Source of the DNA: Planktomarina temperata RCA23
GTDB taxonomy: Bacteria; Pseudomonadota; Alphaproteobacteria; Rhodobacterales; Rhodobacteraceae
DNA length: 64,000 bases
Direction of reading: 5' to 3'
Assembly (NCBI RefSeq): GCF_000738435.1
Contig: NZ_CP003984.1
Span: 3,038,001 to 3,102,000, forward strand
In this document: piece by piece, positions 1 to 10,483 of the stretch
Layout: each line of letters starts with the position of its first letter
How positions within the stretch are numbered: the first letter of the stretch is position 1
Translations under genes and position numbers: made by a program
Notes under the pieces: generated by a model
What the model saw: the letters and a program-made list of their open reading frames with translations, nothing else
What the model was told of the DNA's origin: nothing
Database searches by the model: none

Positions 1-1
1 G

Positions 2-1378
2 GATTGGATAGATGGTTTTGGCATGGGGCTCGGGCCCGGCTGGAGCGCAGATGTCACCGGCCGGCGCTTGATCCGCTGGATCAACCATTCGGCCTTTTTG
101 CTGCACGGCCTGTCGCAAAGCCGGCGCGATAAGATTTGTCAGTCTATGGCACTCCAAACCCGTTTACTAAGCACATCTTGGCGCCACCTGCCCGCCGGGC
201 GGGGGCGATTCGAAGCCCTGGCTGGGCTGATCTGTGCGGCACAATCTTTGGCCGGGATGCAAAGCATACTGCCCCCGGCGCTGACGGCCTTGGTTAAGGA
301 ATGCCAAGCACAAATAGATGTGCATGGCACGATTGCCTCGCGCAATCCCGAAGAGCTTTTGGATATTTTCAGTCTGCTGACGTGGGTCAAACAATCACTC
401 GAATTGACTCATGCCCCCGTTCCAGAGGCTTTGACGAAGAGCCTTGCAAGCATAGCGCCCGTGCTGCGCAGTCTGCGCCACGGTGACGGCACTTTAGCGC
501 GCTTTCACGGGGGTAGACAGGGCAGCGAATATGTCTTGGATCAAGCGCTCGCCATCTCAGGAATCCGCGCCAGCGCTCTGCAGGATTCGGCGATGGGATT
601 TGCCCGCCTCGCAGCCGGTGCGACGTCGTTGATCGCTGATGCCGCCGCCCCGCCCCTCGGCCAGGAGCGCTTTACCAGCCATGCATCCACCTGCGCCTTT
701 GAGCTCTCAGTCGGACGCTCCCGCGTCATTGTGAACTGTGGATCGGGCCTACGATTTGGTGAGGATTGGCATCAAGCCGGCCGCTCCACCGCCTCCCATG
801 CGACATTGGCGATCGAAGGGCTATCTTCCTCCCGCTTTGCTGCGCCGAAGCGCAATGGCACCCGCCCTTTTATCGAAACACCCAGCTTGGTGATGGTGGA
901 AAAAACTCGGGCCGTGGATGGGGTGCGGTTACAGATGAACCACAATGGCTATCAAAAAAGCCATGGGCTCATTCATGCGCGCACGCTTGATCTGCCGGTC
1001 GACAGCAAGGGGCTTGTGGGCGAGGATGAGCTTTATGCTCCCGATGAGAGCGATGTGCGGCTTTTGCAGGCGGCGCAGGCAAAATCGGAGTCGCCGCTGC
1101 ATTTTTCGATCCGCTTTCATCTGCACCCAGAGGTGACCCCAAATCTGGAGCCTGATTCGGCCTCTGTTTCCCTCACTCTGGCCACGGGTGATATTTGGGT
1201 CTTTCGCTGTCAGCCGGGCGTTGAATTGGCCTTGGACGAAAGTGTCTATTTTGAGGATGGTCGCCAATTCCCGCGCCCGTCACAGCAGATTGTTTTGACC
1301 GGTGTGATCAAAGAAATCACCACCCGCGTCCGTTGGTCACTGGCCAAAGCCAGCGAAAACCCTCAAAAGGCCTCCTAA
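2..1378 (+). CDS. Heparinase II/III family protein, 5'-truncated by window edge
   Basis: The frame is open from base 2 to the stop at 1376-1378, so the gene starts outside the window. An ATG at 23 is only an internal methionine. The protein resembles the heparinase II/III-like proteins (an alpha/alpha-toroid followed by a beta-sandwich C-terminal domain) that commonly sit just upstream of purH in Rhodobacteraceae. The visible part is about 458 residues, and the N-terminal part is missing. The family includes polysaccharide lyases, but these housekeeping-linked members have no established substrate, so the enzymatic role is inference. purH follows after 41 bases on the same strand. Family assignment rests on sequence character and gene order. 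Confidence 0.8.
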   Translation, partial: DWIDGFGMGLGPGWSADVTGRRLIRWINHSAFLLHGLSQSRRDKICQSMALQTRLLSTSWRHLPAGRGRFEALAGLICAAQSLAGMQSILPPALTALVKECQAQIDVHGTIASRNPEELLDIFSLLTWVKQSLELTHAPVPEALTKSLASIAPVLRSLRHGDGTLARFHGGRQGSEYVLDQALAISGIRASALQDSAMGFARLAAGATSLIADAAAPPLGQERFTSHASTCAFELSVGRSRVIVNCGSGLRFGEDWHQAGRSTASHATLAIEGLSSSRFAAPKRNGTRPFIETPSLVMVEKTRAVDGVRLQMNHNGYQKSHGLIHARTLDLPVDSKGLVGEDELYAPDESDVRLLQAAQAKSESPLHFSIRFHLHPEVTPNLEPDSASVSLTLATGDIWVFRCQPGVELALDESVYFEDGRQFPRPSQQIVLTGVIKEITTRVRWSLAKASENPQKAS

Positions 1379-1419
1379 GAAGCCAGGCGGTGGGGCGTGG
1401 CACATTCGTAGGATAACTC

Positions 1420-3006
1420 ATGACACAGCTTGTAGACCTCAAACGCGCATTAATCTCCGTATCAGACAAAACTGGGCTGCTCGAGCTCGGTAAGGCGCTT
1501 GCAGATCGGGGGGTGGAGCTGCTCTCAACCGGCGGCTCGGCGAAAGCACTGCGCGATGCGCGATTGCCTGTGACGGATGTGGCCGATGTGACCGGGTTTC
1601 CTGAGATGATGGATGGGCGCGTAAAGACGCTGCATCCGAAAGTGCATGGCGGGCTGCTGGCCCTGCGCGACAATCCAGAGCATCTGGCTGCAATGCAAGA
1701 GCATGGGATTGCAGGGATCGACCTTCTGGTTGTCAATCTTTACCCCTTTGAAGCCACCGTTGCCAAAGGCGCAGATTATGACACGGCGATTGAGAATATC
1801 GACATCGGCGGACCTGCGATGATCCGAGCTGCTGCAAAAAACCACGGGTTTGTATCCGTGGTCACGGATACCGAAGACTATGACGCGCTCTTGCAAGAAT
1901 TAGATGCGAATGGTGGGGCGACAGGGTATGAGTTTCGCCAAAAACTCGCGCTCAATGCCTATGCCCGCACCGCGGCCTATGATGCCGCTGTTTCAAATTG
2001 GCTGGCCAATACTTTGGATGTCACCCCCCGGCGCAAAGCGGTTGCAGGCACATTGGCGCAAACGCTGCGTTATGGCGAAAATCCTCACCAATCCGCAGCG
2101 TTCTACACCGACGGACAAGCCCGTCCCGGTGTCGCCACCGCCGTGCAACATCAGGGCAAGGAACTCTCCTACAACAATATCAATGACACCGATGCGGCCG
2201 TGGAATTGGTGGCCGAATTCGATCCTAAGAATGGTCCGGCTTGCGTGATCGTGAAACACGCCAACCCCTGCGGGGTCAGCCAAGGCGCGAGCCTTGTGGG
2301 GGCGTATCAGGCCGCCTTCCAATGCGACCAAACCAGCGCTTTTGGTGGCATCATCGCCCTCAACCAAACTTTGGATGGACCAACGGCCAGTGAAATTTGT
2401 AAAATCTTCACCGAAGTCGTGATTGCACCGGATGCGGATGAAGAGGCCAAGAAAATCTTTGCCCAGAAAAAGAACCTGCGGCTACTGACCATGGGCGCTT
2501 TGCCGGACGTCACAGCCGCCAGCCAAACCATACGCCAGGTCTCGGGCGGCTATCTTGTGCAGGATAAGGACACGGGTCAAATTTTGCCAAGCGATTTAAA
2601 AGTTGTGACCAAACGCGCACCAACGGCGCAGGAATTGCAAGATCTGCTCTTTGCTTGGAAAGTGGCGAAACATGTCAAATCCAACGCCATAGTTTATGTC
2701 AAAGACGGCGCAACCATTGGCATCGGCGCTGGGCAAATGAGCCGGGTTGACAGCACACGCATCGCAGCGCGTAAAGCGCAGGATATGGCGGAGGTTCTTG
2801 GGCTTGAGGCGCCTTTGACGCAAGGCTCAGTGGTTGCTTCCGATGCTTTCTTTCCCTTCGCAGACGGGTTAATCACAGCCTTTGAGGCCGGCGCCACGGC
2901 GTTAATCCAACCGGGCGGCTCCATGCGCGATGACGAGGTTATCGCCGCCGCAGATGCGGCCGGGTTGGCGATGGTCTTTACTGGCATGAGACATTTTAGG
3001 CACTGA
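1420..3006 (+). CDS. purH: Bifunctional AICAR formyltransferase / IMP cyclohydrolase PurH
   Basis: Catalyses the last two steps of purine synthesis in the cytoplasm: formylation of AICAR from 10-formyl-THF, then ring closure to IMP. The product is 528 residues, the usual length. The N-terminal MGS-like cyclohydrolase domain (about 1-200) starts with the typical [14 protein letters not shown] stretch and has a [14 protein letters not shown] segment. The transformylase domain carries the KHANPCG motif near residue 278. The ATG at 1420 fits the family N-terminus. lspA starts one base after the stop, so the two are probably cotranscribed. Confidence 0.97.
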   Translation: MTQLVDLKRALISVSDKTGLLELGKALADRGVELLSTGGSAKALRDARLPVTDVADVTGFPEMMDGRVKTLHPKVHGGLLALRDNPEHLAAMQEHGIAGIDLLVVNLYPFEATVAKGADYDTAIENIDIGGPAMIRAAAKNHGFVSVVTDTEDYDALLQELDANGGATGYEFRQKLALNAYARTAAYDAAVSNWLANTLDVTPRRKAVAGTLAQTLRYGENPHQSAAFYTDGQARPGVATAVQHQGKELSYNNINDTDAAVELVAEFDPKNGPACVIVKHANPCGVSQGASLVGAYQAAFQCDQTSAFGGIIALNQTLDGPTASEICKIFTEVVIAPDADEEAKKIFAQKKNLRLLTMGALPDVTAASQTIRQVSGGYLVQDKDTGQILPSDLKVVTKRAPTAQELQDLLFAWKVAKHVKSNAIVYVKDGATIGIGAGQMSRVDSTRIAARKAQDMAEVLGLEAPLTQGSVVASDAFFPFADGLITAFEAGATALIQPGGSMRDDEVIAAADAAGLAMVFTGMRHFRH

Positions 3007-3007
3007 T

Positions 3008-3490
3008 ATGCAAAAACTCTTACTCATAAGCGCAGCGAGCGTTCTTACGCTGGACCAGGTTACGAAATACCTGGTGGTGTTTTATATGAACCTGATTGAG
3101 CGGGGGCAAATTAGCGTTTGGCCCGGCTTTATTCACTTTCACATGGCCTGGAACAGCGGCATCAACTTTGGTCTCTTTTCCGACAATGGCCTCGCCACAC
3201 GCTGGATCTTGATTGCCATAGCCCTCGGCATTTGTGGTGTTGTGACCTATTGGATGCGCCGCGAAACACGCCCCATCGCCCTCATCAGCGCCGGTATTGT
3301 GATTGGCGGTGCTTTGGGCAATGCGATCGATCGAGTCTTATATGGCAGTGTCGCAGACTTTCTCAACATCACCTGCTGTGGGCTGCAAAATCCCTTCGCG
3401 TTCAATGTTGCTGATATCGCCATATTTGCCGGTCTCTTAGGTGTGATGCTTTTCGCCAGTGACACCAAGAAACCCAACCCACCCACCTAG
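3008..3490 (+). CDS. lspA: Lipoprotein signal peptidase LspA (signal peptidase II)
   Basis: An inner-membrane aspartyl protease that removes signal peptides from diacylglyceryl-modified prolipoproteins. The 160-residue product has about four hydrophobic membrane segments. The catalytic aspartates lie in NAID (about 105-108) and in SVADFL (about 115-120), and the conserved [11 protein letters not shown] segment is present. It follows purH with a one-base gap. Downstream lipoproteins in this window (a YjbF-type protein and LptE) are plausible substrates. Confidence 0.95.
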   Translation: MQKLLLISAASVLTLDQVTKYLVVFYMNLIERGQISVWPGFIHFHMAWNSGINFGLFSDNGLATRWILIAIALGICGVVTYWMRRETRPIALISAGIVIGGALGNAIDRVLYGSVADFLNITCCGLQNPFAFNVADIAIFAGLLGVMLFASDTKKPNPPT

Positions 3491-3563
3491 ACTGCCGCTT
3501 TTTTCCTGATAAATAAAAATAATTTTGCACAATCAACCTCCGACAAGTTGCGAAGGAAGACCC

Positions 3564-4898
3564 ATGTTCAATAGATTACTCGCCATTTTATGTCTCTGCC
3601 TACCACTGGAGGCTCTGGCCCAAGGCAAAACCACAGACTTCATGCTGGGCAATGGCATGCAAGTCGTGGTGATCGAGGACCACCGCGCGCCTGTGGTTGT
3701 GCATATGGTGTGGTATAAAGTTGGATCCGCCGATGAACCGCCAGGAAAATCCGGGATCGCGCATTTTCTCGAGCATCTCATGTTCAAAAAAACAGAAAAT
3801 CTAGATGCCGGCGAGCTGGCCGATACGGTGGCGGCCAATGGCGGGTCGCACAATGCCTTCACCAATCTTGATTACACCGGCTACTATCAACGGGTGGCAG
3901 CCGATCGTTTGGAATTGATGATGCAGATGGAAGCGGATCGCATGACCGGCTTGCAGCTGTCCCCCGACGACATTGCCGTTGAGCGCGATGTGGTAATCGA
4001 AGAGCGCAACCAACGCACCGAAAGCGCGCCGGGCGCCTTGTTTAACGAACATTTGCAAGCCGCTCTGTTCCTGAACCACCCCTATGGCGTGCCGATCATT
4101 GGCTGGATGCATGAGCTGGAAGCTCTGAATTACGACGACGCGATGGCCTTTTACAAACAGCATTACGCCCCCAATAATGCCGTTTTAGTGGTGGCGGGCG
4201 ATGTCACCCCAGCAGGGGTTAAAGCCTTGGCGGAGCAATACTATGGTTCTCTGCCAGCCAATCCGGCCGTTACGCCACGCGCGCGCAGACAAGAGCCGCC
4301 CCATCGGGCCGCCCGCCGCGTGATTTTTCGTGATGAGCGGGTCGCGCAGCCATTTTTCGCCCGTGGGTATCTCGCACCGACACGCGACAGTGGCGATCAG
4401 CGAACCGCCGCTGTGCTGGTCTATCTCGCAGAAATTTTAGGCGGCTCGGGCGCCACCTCTGTCCTGGGTCAGGCCTTGCAATATGATACACAGCAGGCGA
4501 TTTACACCAGCGCCCAATATAAGCCCACGGCCTTGGACCTTAGCACCTTTAGTCTGGTGGCCGTGCCTGCACCCGGCGTGGACTTACAGCAAATCGAACA
4601 CGCCGTAGATGCCACGATTGCAAATTTTATGACCCAAGGCATCGATCGTGAACTCTTTGAGCGTATCAAGTCCCAATTCCGCGCCAACGAAATTTACGCC
4701 ATGGATAATGTCTCAGGCATTGCAGAGCGCTACGGCGCGGCCCTAACGCAAGGACTAACGGTTGCAGATGTGCAGGCCTGGCCGCAGATCTTGCAAGAGG
4801 TCACCCCCGAGGAGGTTATGGCGCTTGCCGAACGGTTGTTTGATGAACGAGCCTCTGTGACTGGCTGGATGATGGGACCAAAGGAGGAAGCACAATGA
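3564..4898 (+). CDS. M16 family zinc metallopeptidase, catalytic subunit
   Basis: A 444-residue, probably periplasmic M16 (pitrilysin/PqqL-like) peptidase. The ATG at 3564, preceded by a purine-rich GAAGGAAGA site, gives a signal peptide (MFNRLLAILCLCLPLEALA). The frame also opens earlier with a TTG at 3525, which would bury that signal peptide and has no good ribosome site. The zinc motif HFLEH (HxxEH) lies at about 67-71. The last four bases overlap the start of a second, non-catalytic M16 protein, the usual arrangement of a two-subunit M16B peptidase. The substrate is unknown. Confidence 0.92.
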   Translation: MFNRLLAILCLCLPLEALAQGKTTDFMLGNGMQVVVIEDHRAPVVVHMVWYKVGSADEPPGKSGIAHFLEHLMFKKTENLDAGELADTVAANGGSHNAFTNLDYTGYYQRVAADRLELMMQMEADRMTGLQLSPDDIAVERDVVIEERNQRTESAPGALFNEHLQAALFLNHPYGVPIIGWMHELEALNYDDAMAFYKQHYAPNNAVLVVAGDVTPAGVKALAEQYYGSLPANPAVTPRARRQEPPHRAARRVIFRDERVAQPFFARGYLAPTRDSGDQRTAAVLVYLAEILGGSGATSVLGQALQYDTQQAIYTSAQYKPTALDLSTFSLVAVPAPGVDLQQIEHAVDATIANFMTQGIDRELFERIKSQFRANEIYAMDNVSGIAERYGAALTQGLTVADVQAWPQILQEVTPEEVMALAERLFDERASVTGWMMGPKEEAQ

Positions 4899-6199
4899 TG
4901 CGTATTCTAGCCCTAGGAGCCCTGCTGTGGGCTGGCGCGGTTCAGGCCGATAGCCCTGTCAAAACCGTCACCAGCCCGGGCGGTCTCTCTGCCTGGGTTT
5001 TGGAAGAACCCGCAATCCCTTTCACCGCTTTGAACATTATGTTTTCCGGCGGCGCAGCGCTTGATCCCCCAGACAAGCGCGGTGCGGCTTTTATGATGAC
5101 CGGACTGTTAGAAGAGGGCGCCGGAGATTTGGATTCGCAGGCCTTCGCAGCCGCGAAAGAAGCGTTATCTGCCTCTTTTAGCTTTGACGTAACCGACGAC
5201 ACTCTGTCTATTTCCGTGCGGGTTTTAACTGAAAACCGGGCCGAGGCTTTGGCCCTTTTGAAAACCGCATTAATGCAGCCCCGTTTTGACCCAGACGCCG
5301 TTGAAAGGGTGCGCCAACAGGTTCTCTCAATTCTGGCCTCAAATGCGCAAGATCCGACAGACACAGCGCAGCGCGTTTGGTCAGAGCAAGCCTTTGGAGA
5401 TCACGCCTATGGAACCTCTTACCAAGGCACAGAAAGCTCCGTCGCGGCACTGACCCGCACCGATTTGCTGGCCGCGCATCAAAACCTTCTGGTGCGGGAT
5501 GCAATATCAATCTCGGCTGTTGGGGATATTACGGCCGAAGAGCTCGGGCCCATTCTGGACGATTTGCTTGGCGATTTGCCGGCAGGGTCCACCCTCGAAA
5601 CGGCGCCCTTGGAGCTGGACATCCCCGCCGGTCTGACCGTGGTGGATATACCCACACCGCAATCCGTCGCCATTTTTGGCCACAGCGGCATTGATCGCGC
5701 GCATCCTGATTTTTTTGCGGCCTTTATTCTAAACACCATTCTTGGCGGACATGGCATTGAAAGCCGGCTAACCGCAGAAGTCCGCGAGAAGCGTGGGCTC
5801 ACCTATGGCATCTCGACAATTCTGATCAGCAAGGATCAGGCCGATGTGATGTTGGGACAGGTGGCCAGTGCCAATGACCGAATTGGCGCCGCTATTGAGG
5901 TCATTCGTGACGAATGGAGCAAGCTGGCCCGTGACGGTGTCACCGCCGAAGAATTGCACGCGGCTCAAACCTATCTGACCGGCGCCTACCCCTTGCGGTT
6001 TGATGGAAATTCACAGATTGCCCGGATCCTAGTGGGCATGCAGCGCCAAGGTTTAGGGCTGGATTACATCAACACCCGCAACGCAAGAATCAACGCGGTC
6101 ACTCTGCCTGAAATCAACCGCGTGGCTGCGCAGTTGCTCAAGCCAGAGGCCTTGAATTTTGTTGTGGTGGGACAGCCAACAGGGCTCACAGAAGAGTAG
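4895..6199 (+). CDS. M16 family peptidase-like protein, non-catalytic partner
   Basis: A 434-residue M16-family protein with a cleavable signal peptide (about residues 1-18). It lacks the HxxEH zinc motif at the expected place but keeps the substrate-binding REKRGLTYGI segment near residue 295. That is the known division of labour in M16B heterodimers, where one subunit supplies zinc and the other an Arg/Tyr pair. It is translationally coupled to the preceding catalytic subunit by an ATGA overlap. Dimer formation is inference from the family and gene order. Confidence 0.9.
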   Translation: MMRILALGALLWAGAVQADSPVKTVTSPGGLSAWVLEEPAIPFTALNIMFSGGAALDPPDKRGAAFMMTGLLEEGAGDLDSQAFAAAKEALSASFSFDVTDDTLSISVRVLTENRAEALALLKTALMQPRFDPDAVERVRQQVLSILASNAQDPTDTAQRVWSEQAFGDHAYGTSYQGTESSVAALTRTDLLAAHQNLLVRDAISISAVGDITAEELGPILDDLLGDLPAGSTLETAPLELDIPAGLTVVDIPTPQSVAIFGHSGIDRAHPDFFAAFILNTILGGHGIESRLTAEVREKRGLTYGISTILISKDQADVMLGQVASANDRIGAAIEVIRDEWSKLARDGVTAEELHAAQTYLTGAYPLRFDGNSQIARILVGMQRQGLGLDYINTRNARINAVTLPEINRVAAQLLKPEALNFVVVGQPTGLTEE

Positions 6200-6233
6200 C
6201 AGAATCGGATGAGAGCATGCTATAGATTGTAGC

Positions 6234-8045
6234 ATGCTCAAACCTGACCCCAATATAAGCCAAAGCCAACCCATCATTCGGCAATTGAATGAAACTGCAA
6301 TCAATCAAATTGCAGCGGGTGAAGTTGTTGAGCGCCCGGCCTCTGCCATCAAAGAGTTGGTGGAAAACGCCATTGATGCCGGCGCCTCACGGATCGACGT
6401 GGAATATGCCGACGGCGGCAAGCGTTTGATACAGGTCACCGACAACGGCTGTGGCATTGCAGCCGAGGACCTAGCTTTGGCCATGTCACGCCATGCCACC
6501 AGCAAAATTGACGGCTCAGATTTGCTCAATATCCAAAGTTTTGGCTTCAGAGGCGAAGCTCTCCCCTCTTTGGGTGCGGTGGGCAAGCTGACATTGACAA
6601 GCCGTACGGCAACAGGCTCGGGCGCTGAATTGCAGGTTATGGGCGGCAAGCTCAGCCCCGTGCGCCCAGCCGCGATGCAGCCCGGAACCCGTGCAACCCT
6701 GCGAGATCTCTTTTACGCCACGCCCGCCCGCCTCAAATTTCTGCGGTCTGATCGCGCCGAGGCGCAAGCCATTGCCGATGTGGTCAAGCGTTTGGCCATG
6801 GCAGAGCCGGCAATTGCCTTCTCACTGCGCGACACCGGCACGGACCGGATGGTCTTCCAAGTTCAGGCTGAGCAGGGCGATATGTTTTCCGCGCTCCGTG
6901 GGCGCTTGGGGCAAATTATGGGCCGGGATTTTGTCGACAACGCCATTCCCGTCGATGCGGAACGCGAGGGGGTGAGCCTCACGGGCTTTGCGGGCCTTCC
7001 GACCTATTCGCGTGGGGCCGCCGTCGCGCAATATCTCTTCGTGAATGGCCGCCCAGTGCGAGACAAATTGCTGCTCGGCGCATTGCGCGGAGCCTATGCA
7101 GATTTTCTATCGCGCGATCGTCACCCGGCGGTGGCACTATTTGTGGAATGTGATCCGACACTGGTGGATGTCAATGTGCATCCTGCGAAATCAGAAGTGC
7201 GGTTTCGCGAGCCAGCCATGGTGCGCGGCCTGATCGTTTCCGGTCTGCGTCACGCGCTGGCCGAGGCGGGGCATCGTGCCTCTACCACCGTATCCAGTGC
7301 AGCCCTGGGCGCTTTTACACCCGAAACACCGAGCCAACCTCGTATCTACCAGATGGATCGCCCCCGCAATGCGCCGGGATATTCCGGTCTGGCTGAGACC
7401 GACACCATGTTTGATCCCCAGCCTTCGGCACGGATGGAAGAAGCACCACAGCTTGAGGCCCAGCACCGTCCCTTGGGCGCGGCGCGGGCACAATTGCATG
7501 AAAACTACATCCTCTCACAGACTGAAGACGGCTTGGTCATCGTGGATGCTCACGCCGCCCATGAGCGTTTGGTCTATGAAAAACTCAAAGCCCAGATGGC
7601 AGAAACCGGCGTGCGCGCGCAAGCGCTATTGATTCCAGAAGTGATCAGCCTGTCTGACGGCGATATAGCCCTTCTGATGGAGCAAAACGAAACCTTGACG
7701 CAGATGGGTCTCAGCATTGAACCCTTCGGCCAAGGCGCGGTTGCTGTGCAATCCGTGCCTGCCCTTTTGGGCCATGTGGATGTGCAGCGGTTGGTTTTGG
7801 ATATCGTCGACGAGCTGTCGGACGGCGGCACGCAGCAAAGCTTGCAAGCACAGCTGGATGCGATTTTGAGCCGCGTGGCCTGCCATGGCTCGGTTCGCAC
7901 AGGCCGCCAGATGCAAGCCGAAGAAATGAATGCGCTGTTGCGCGAAATGGAAGCGACCCCACACTCAGGCCAATGCAACCACGGTCGCCCCACCTATGTC
8001 AGTTTGGCTATGACCGATATTGAAAAGTTGTTTGGACGCACATGA
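6234..8045 (+). CDS. mutL: DNA mismatch repair protein MutL
   Basis: A 603-residue mismatch-repair ATPase linking MutS recognition to strand incision. The GHKL ATPase motifs are visible: ENAIDAG (about 43), DNGCGI (about 69) and GFRGEAL (about 103). The C-terminal part carries DAHAAHERLVYE near 437, matching the DxHA-x2-E-x4-E endonuclease motif, with CHGSVRTGR near 549 and CNHGRPT near 580. This is therefore the nicking-type MutL found in organisms without MutH. The stop overlaps the rmuC start by four bases. Confidence 0.97.
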   Translation: MLKPDPNISQSQPIIRQLNETAINQIAAGEVVERPASAIKELVENAIDAGASRIDVEYADGGKRLIQVTDNGCGIAAEDLALAMSRHATSKIDGSDLLNIQSFGFRGEALPSLGAVGKLTLTSRTATGSGAELQVMGGKLSPVRPAAMQPGTRATLRDLFYATPARLKFLRSDRAEAQAIADVVKRLAMAEPAIAFSLRDTGTDRMVFQVQAEQGDMFSALRGRLGQIMGRDFVDNAIPVDAEREGVSLTGFAGLPTYSRGAAVAQYLFVNGRPVRDKLLLGALRGAYADFLSRDRHPAVALFVECDPTLVDVNVHPAKSEVRFREPAMVRGLIVSGLRHALAEAGHRASTTVSSAALGAFTPETPSQPRIYQMDRPRNAPGYSGLAETDTMFDPQPSARMEEAPQLEAQHRPLGAARAQLHENYILSQTEDGLVIVDAHAAHERLVYEKLKAQMAETGVRAQALLIPEVISLSDGDIALLMEQNETLTQMGLSIEPFGQGAVAVQSVPALLGHVDVQRLVLDIVDELSDGGTQQSLQAQLDAILSRVACHGSVRTGRQMQAEEMNALLREMEATPHSGQCNHGRPTYVSLAMTDIEKLFGRT

Positions 8046-9181
8046 TAGTCACCCCTGAAATCACCTTAATCTTAATGATGGCCGCTGGCGGTTTTGCCCT
8101 TGTGGTCATGATTTTGCTTTTGATGGTGGCCCGCGCTGCGGGACGCGCGGCACAAGCAACAGCGCCTTTGACAAACCAAATGGAATATCTCAACCAAAGA
8201 GTGCAAACCATTGGCGACGGGCAACAACAATTGGCCGGTGGCCTGACCCATGTCTCAGAGGCACAGGCCGCACAACAAAACAATATGCTCAAGTTGATGG
8301 AAGCGCGCTTAGCCGCGGTTCAGGAACAAATGACGCTCAACCTGACCACAAATGCCAAGACCACCGCCAATTCACTGGGCGAATTACAACAGCGTTTGGT
8401 CACAATCGACAAGGCTCAGGACAATATCCAAAAACTTTCCGGTGACGTGCTCAGCCTGCAAGATATTCTGGCCAATAAGCAGACCCGCGGCGCCTTTGGT
8501 GAAATCCAACTGCAAGAGATCGTCAGCAAGGCCCTGCCGTCCGACGCCTATGCTTGGCAGGCCACCCTATCCAATGGCAAGCGTGCCGATTGCTTGATTC
8601 ACCTGCCCAATCCACCGGGCCCAATTGTCATAGACAGCAAGTTCCCACTTGAGGCCTATGAGGCCCTGCGCAACGCCAAGACCGAGCTGGACACAAGAGA
8701 TGCGGTCAAATTTATGCGCACCTCTGTGAAAGCGCATATCAAGGCCATTTCCGAGAAATATATTATCGAAGGTGAAACCGCTGACGGGGCGATCATGTTT
8801 TTGCCCTCAGAGGCGGTCTATGCCGAATTGCACTCAAATTTTCCCGAGTTGATCCGTGAAGGGTTTGAAGCGCGCGTATGGATTGTCTCCCCCACCACCT
8901 GCATGGCCACTTTGAACACGATGCGGGCGATCCTCAAAGATGCGCGGATGCGTGAACAAGCCGGCGCCATTCGCACCGCATTGCGGCAATTGCACCGGGA
9001 TGTCGAGCTGGTGGTGGATCGGGTAGATAAGCTCAACACCCATTTCAACCAAGCGCGCAAAGACATCGAAGGCATCAGCACAGCCGCAGAACGCGCCGGG
9101 AAGCGCGCGCATAAATTGGACAATTTCGATTTTGAAGAGATAGAAGCGCTTGATCCGGTTGCGCCCCTGCCGAAACTATAG
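8042..9181 (+). CDS. rmuC: DNA recombination protein RmuC
   Basis: A 379-residue RmuC-family protein. An N-terminal membrane segment (about 10-30) is followed by a Gln/Ala-rich predicted coiled coil (about 40-140) and the RmuC nuclease-like domain (about 140-350). RmuC limits inversions and rearrangements in E. coli; its exact activity remains poorly defined. The start overlaps the mutL stop (ATGA), suggesting co-translation of two genome-stability genes. Its stop sits in CTATAG, which also holds the stop of the convergent chrR gene. Confidence 0.92.
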   Translation: MIVTPEITLILMMAAGGFALVVMILLLMVARAAGRAAQATAPLTNQMEYLNQRVQTIGDGQQQLAGGLTHVSEAQAAQQNNMLKLMEARLAAVQEQMTLNLTTNAKTTANSLGELQQRLVTIDKAQDNIQKLSGDVLSLQDILANKQTRGAFGEIQLQEIVSKALPSDAYAWQATLSNGKRADCLIHLPNPPGPIVIDSKFPLEAYEALRNAKTELDTRDAVKFMRTSVKAHIKAISEKYIIEGETADGAIMFLPSEAVYAELHSNFPELIREGFEARVWIVSPTTCMATLNTMRAILKDARMREQAGAIRTALRQLHRDVELVVDRVDKLNTHFNQARKDIEGISTAAERAGKRAHKLDNFDFEEIEALDPVAPLPKL

Positions 9182-9826
9182 CCGGAACAAAGATTGCGCC
9201 ACCCGCGGAATCCAAGCGCTAAACCGCAGCGGGGCGTCGGTGGCGGCAAGGCAGATACAATCATGACCAATCTCAGCCACAGGCTTGTGGTGCAACTCCT
9301 CATCGGCCACTTCAACATCACCGGCCGCAAAGCGCGCAGTTTCATCACGAAACGCACCCTGTAGTACGAGTGTCAGCTCTGTGCCGCGGTGCCCATGATC
9401 CGGCACAGCCGCTCCCGAGGGAATGTAGAGCAAACGCGCTGTTGCGGCGTGAGAGGTTTTCAACACAGCCTGCCGCACACCCAGACCAATGGGCCGCCAT
9501 TTTACATCATTCAAACCACCGCCAATGTAGGCGCTCAAGGGATCAGGCACATCGCTGCCAACAGGCTTAGACGCCGTGGCTTTTGGCCCTTTGGCAATCA
9601 AGGCCATAGTCTTGGCCAAGGCCGCGTCACCCAAATTTTCTGTGGGCTGCGCTTGCAAAATCGCGCCACCAATAGAATTGAAACTTTGCGCAGCCGCGCG
9701 GCATTCGTCACACATCGACAAATGCGTGGCGACAACCAGGTTAAAAGCCTCCGGCAAAGAGCCTGCGGAATAGCCGATCAAGAGTTGATCTGAAAGGTGG
9801 TGGGTAATCTTGTTCATTGTATTCAT
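9176..9826 (-). CDS. chrR: Anti-sigma factor ChrR (zinc, cupin-type)
   Basis: A 216-residue cytoplasmic anti-sigma factor that holds RpoE inactive until singlet oxygen or related stress. The N-terminal zinc domain has His9/His10, His35, Cys39 and Cys42 (HLSMCDEC). The C-terminal cupin domain keeps the metal ligands in HGHRGTE and in EELHH. Both modules match the Rhodobacter sphaeroides protein. It is translationally coupled to rpoE by an ATGA overlap at 9823-9826. A second in-frame ATG three codons on is possible. Confidence 0.93.
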   Translation of the reverse strand: MNTMNKITHHLSDQLLIGYSAGSLPEAFNLVVATHLSMCDECRAAAQSFNSIGGAILQAQPTENLGDAALAKTMALIAKGPKATASKPVGSDVPDPLSAYIGGGLNDVKWRPIGLGVRQAVLKTSHAATARLLYIPSGAAVPDHGHRGTELTLVLQGAFRDETARFAAGDVEVADEELHHKPVAEIGHDCICLAATDAPLRFSAWIPRVAQSLFRL

Positions 9827-10473
9827 TTCATCGTCTGGCGGAGTTTCGTTAAGGCCAATCTAAGGCGCGATTTGATTGTGCCAAGGGGCAGACCGGTTTC
9901 AGCAGCAATTTGGCCATGACTGAGGTCGCCAAAATAGGCTTTTTCAATCAATTCACGCTGCTGGCCGGGCAAGGCTTTCATGGCTTGGCTCAACTGGTCT
10001 GATTCTTGTTGCATCACTAAAACGTCAGAGGCTTCCGGCTCCGCTTCAGGACCCCAGGTCAGCTCCTCGGGTTCGGGGCGTCGTTGCTTGCGCAACGCGT
10101 CGATGTTTTTGTTGCGGGCGATGGTAAAGATCCAAGTGGATACGCTGGCTCGGCTGGGGTCAAAGAGATGTGCTTTGTGCCAGAGGGTGGCCATAACCTC
10201 CTGCGTGCAATCTTCTGCCATGCCCGGCGATGCGCCTGATTTCATCAAAAACGCTTTCACCCGCGGCGCAAAATATCCGAAGAGTTCAGCAAAGGCCTGC
10301 TGGTCTTGGTCTGTCTGAATACGCTTCAGATGATCAACCCATATATTTTTTGGGATGGTTTGTGTCACGGCGGGAAAATTTGCCTTCTGATCGTCAAGTG
10401 CATTTGAATTAAATGCAGCATAGGCCAGCTGACGACCAGATGCACCCGTTTCTTGCACTATATCCAAATTCAT
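9823..10473 (-). CDS. rpoE: ECF RNA polymerase sigma factor RpoE (ECF11-like, ChrR-controlled)
   Basis: An ECF sigma factor with region 2 (from about AFAELFGYFAPRVKAF through STWIFTIARNKNIDALR) and a C-terminal region 4 (SHGQIAAETGLPLGTIKSRL). The frame is open upstream to a TTG at 10500, but that would lie inside the promoter described below. The ATG at 10473 is used here and would be nearly leaderless. About 45 residues before region 2 look unlike the family, so the true start may lie further inside. The pair with chrR is autoregulated in Rhodobacter, and the TGATCC promoter here supports the same. Confidence 0.88.
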   Translation of the reverse strand: MNLDIVQETGASGRQLAYAAFNSNALDDQKANFPAVTQTIPKNIWVDHLKRIQTDQDQQAFAELFGYFAPRVKAFLMKSGASPGMAEDCTQEVMATLWHKAHLFDPSRASVSTWIFTIARNKNIDALRKQRRPEPEELTWGPEAEPEASDVLVMQQESDQLSQAMKALPGQQRELIEKAYFGDLSHGQIAAETGLPLGTIKSRLRLALTKLRQTMK

Positions 10474-10483
10474 TCCCATGCTG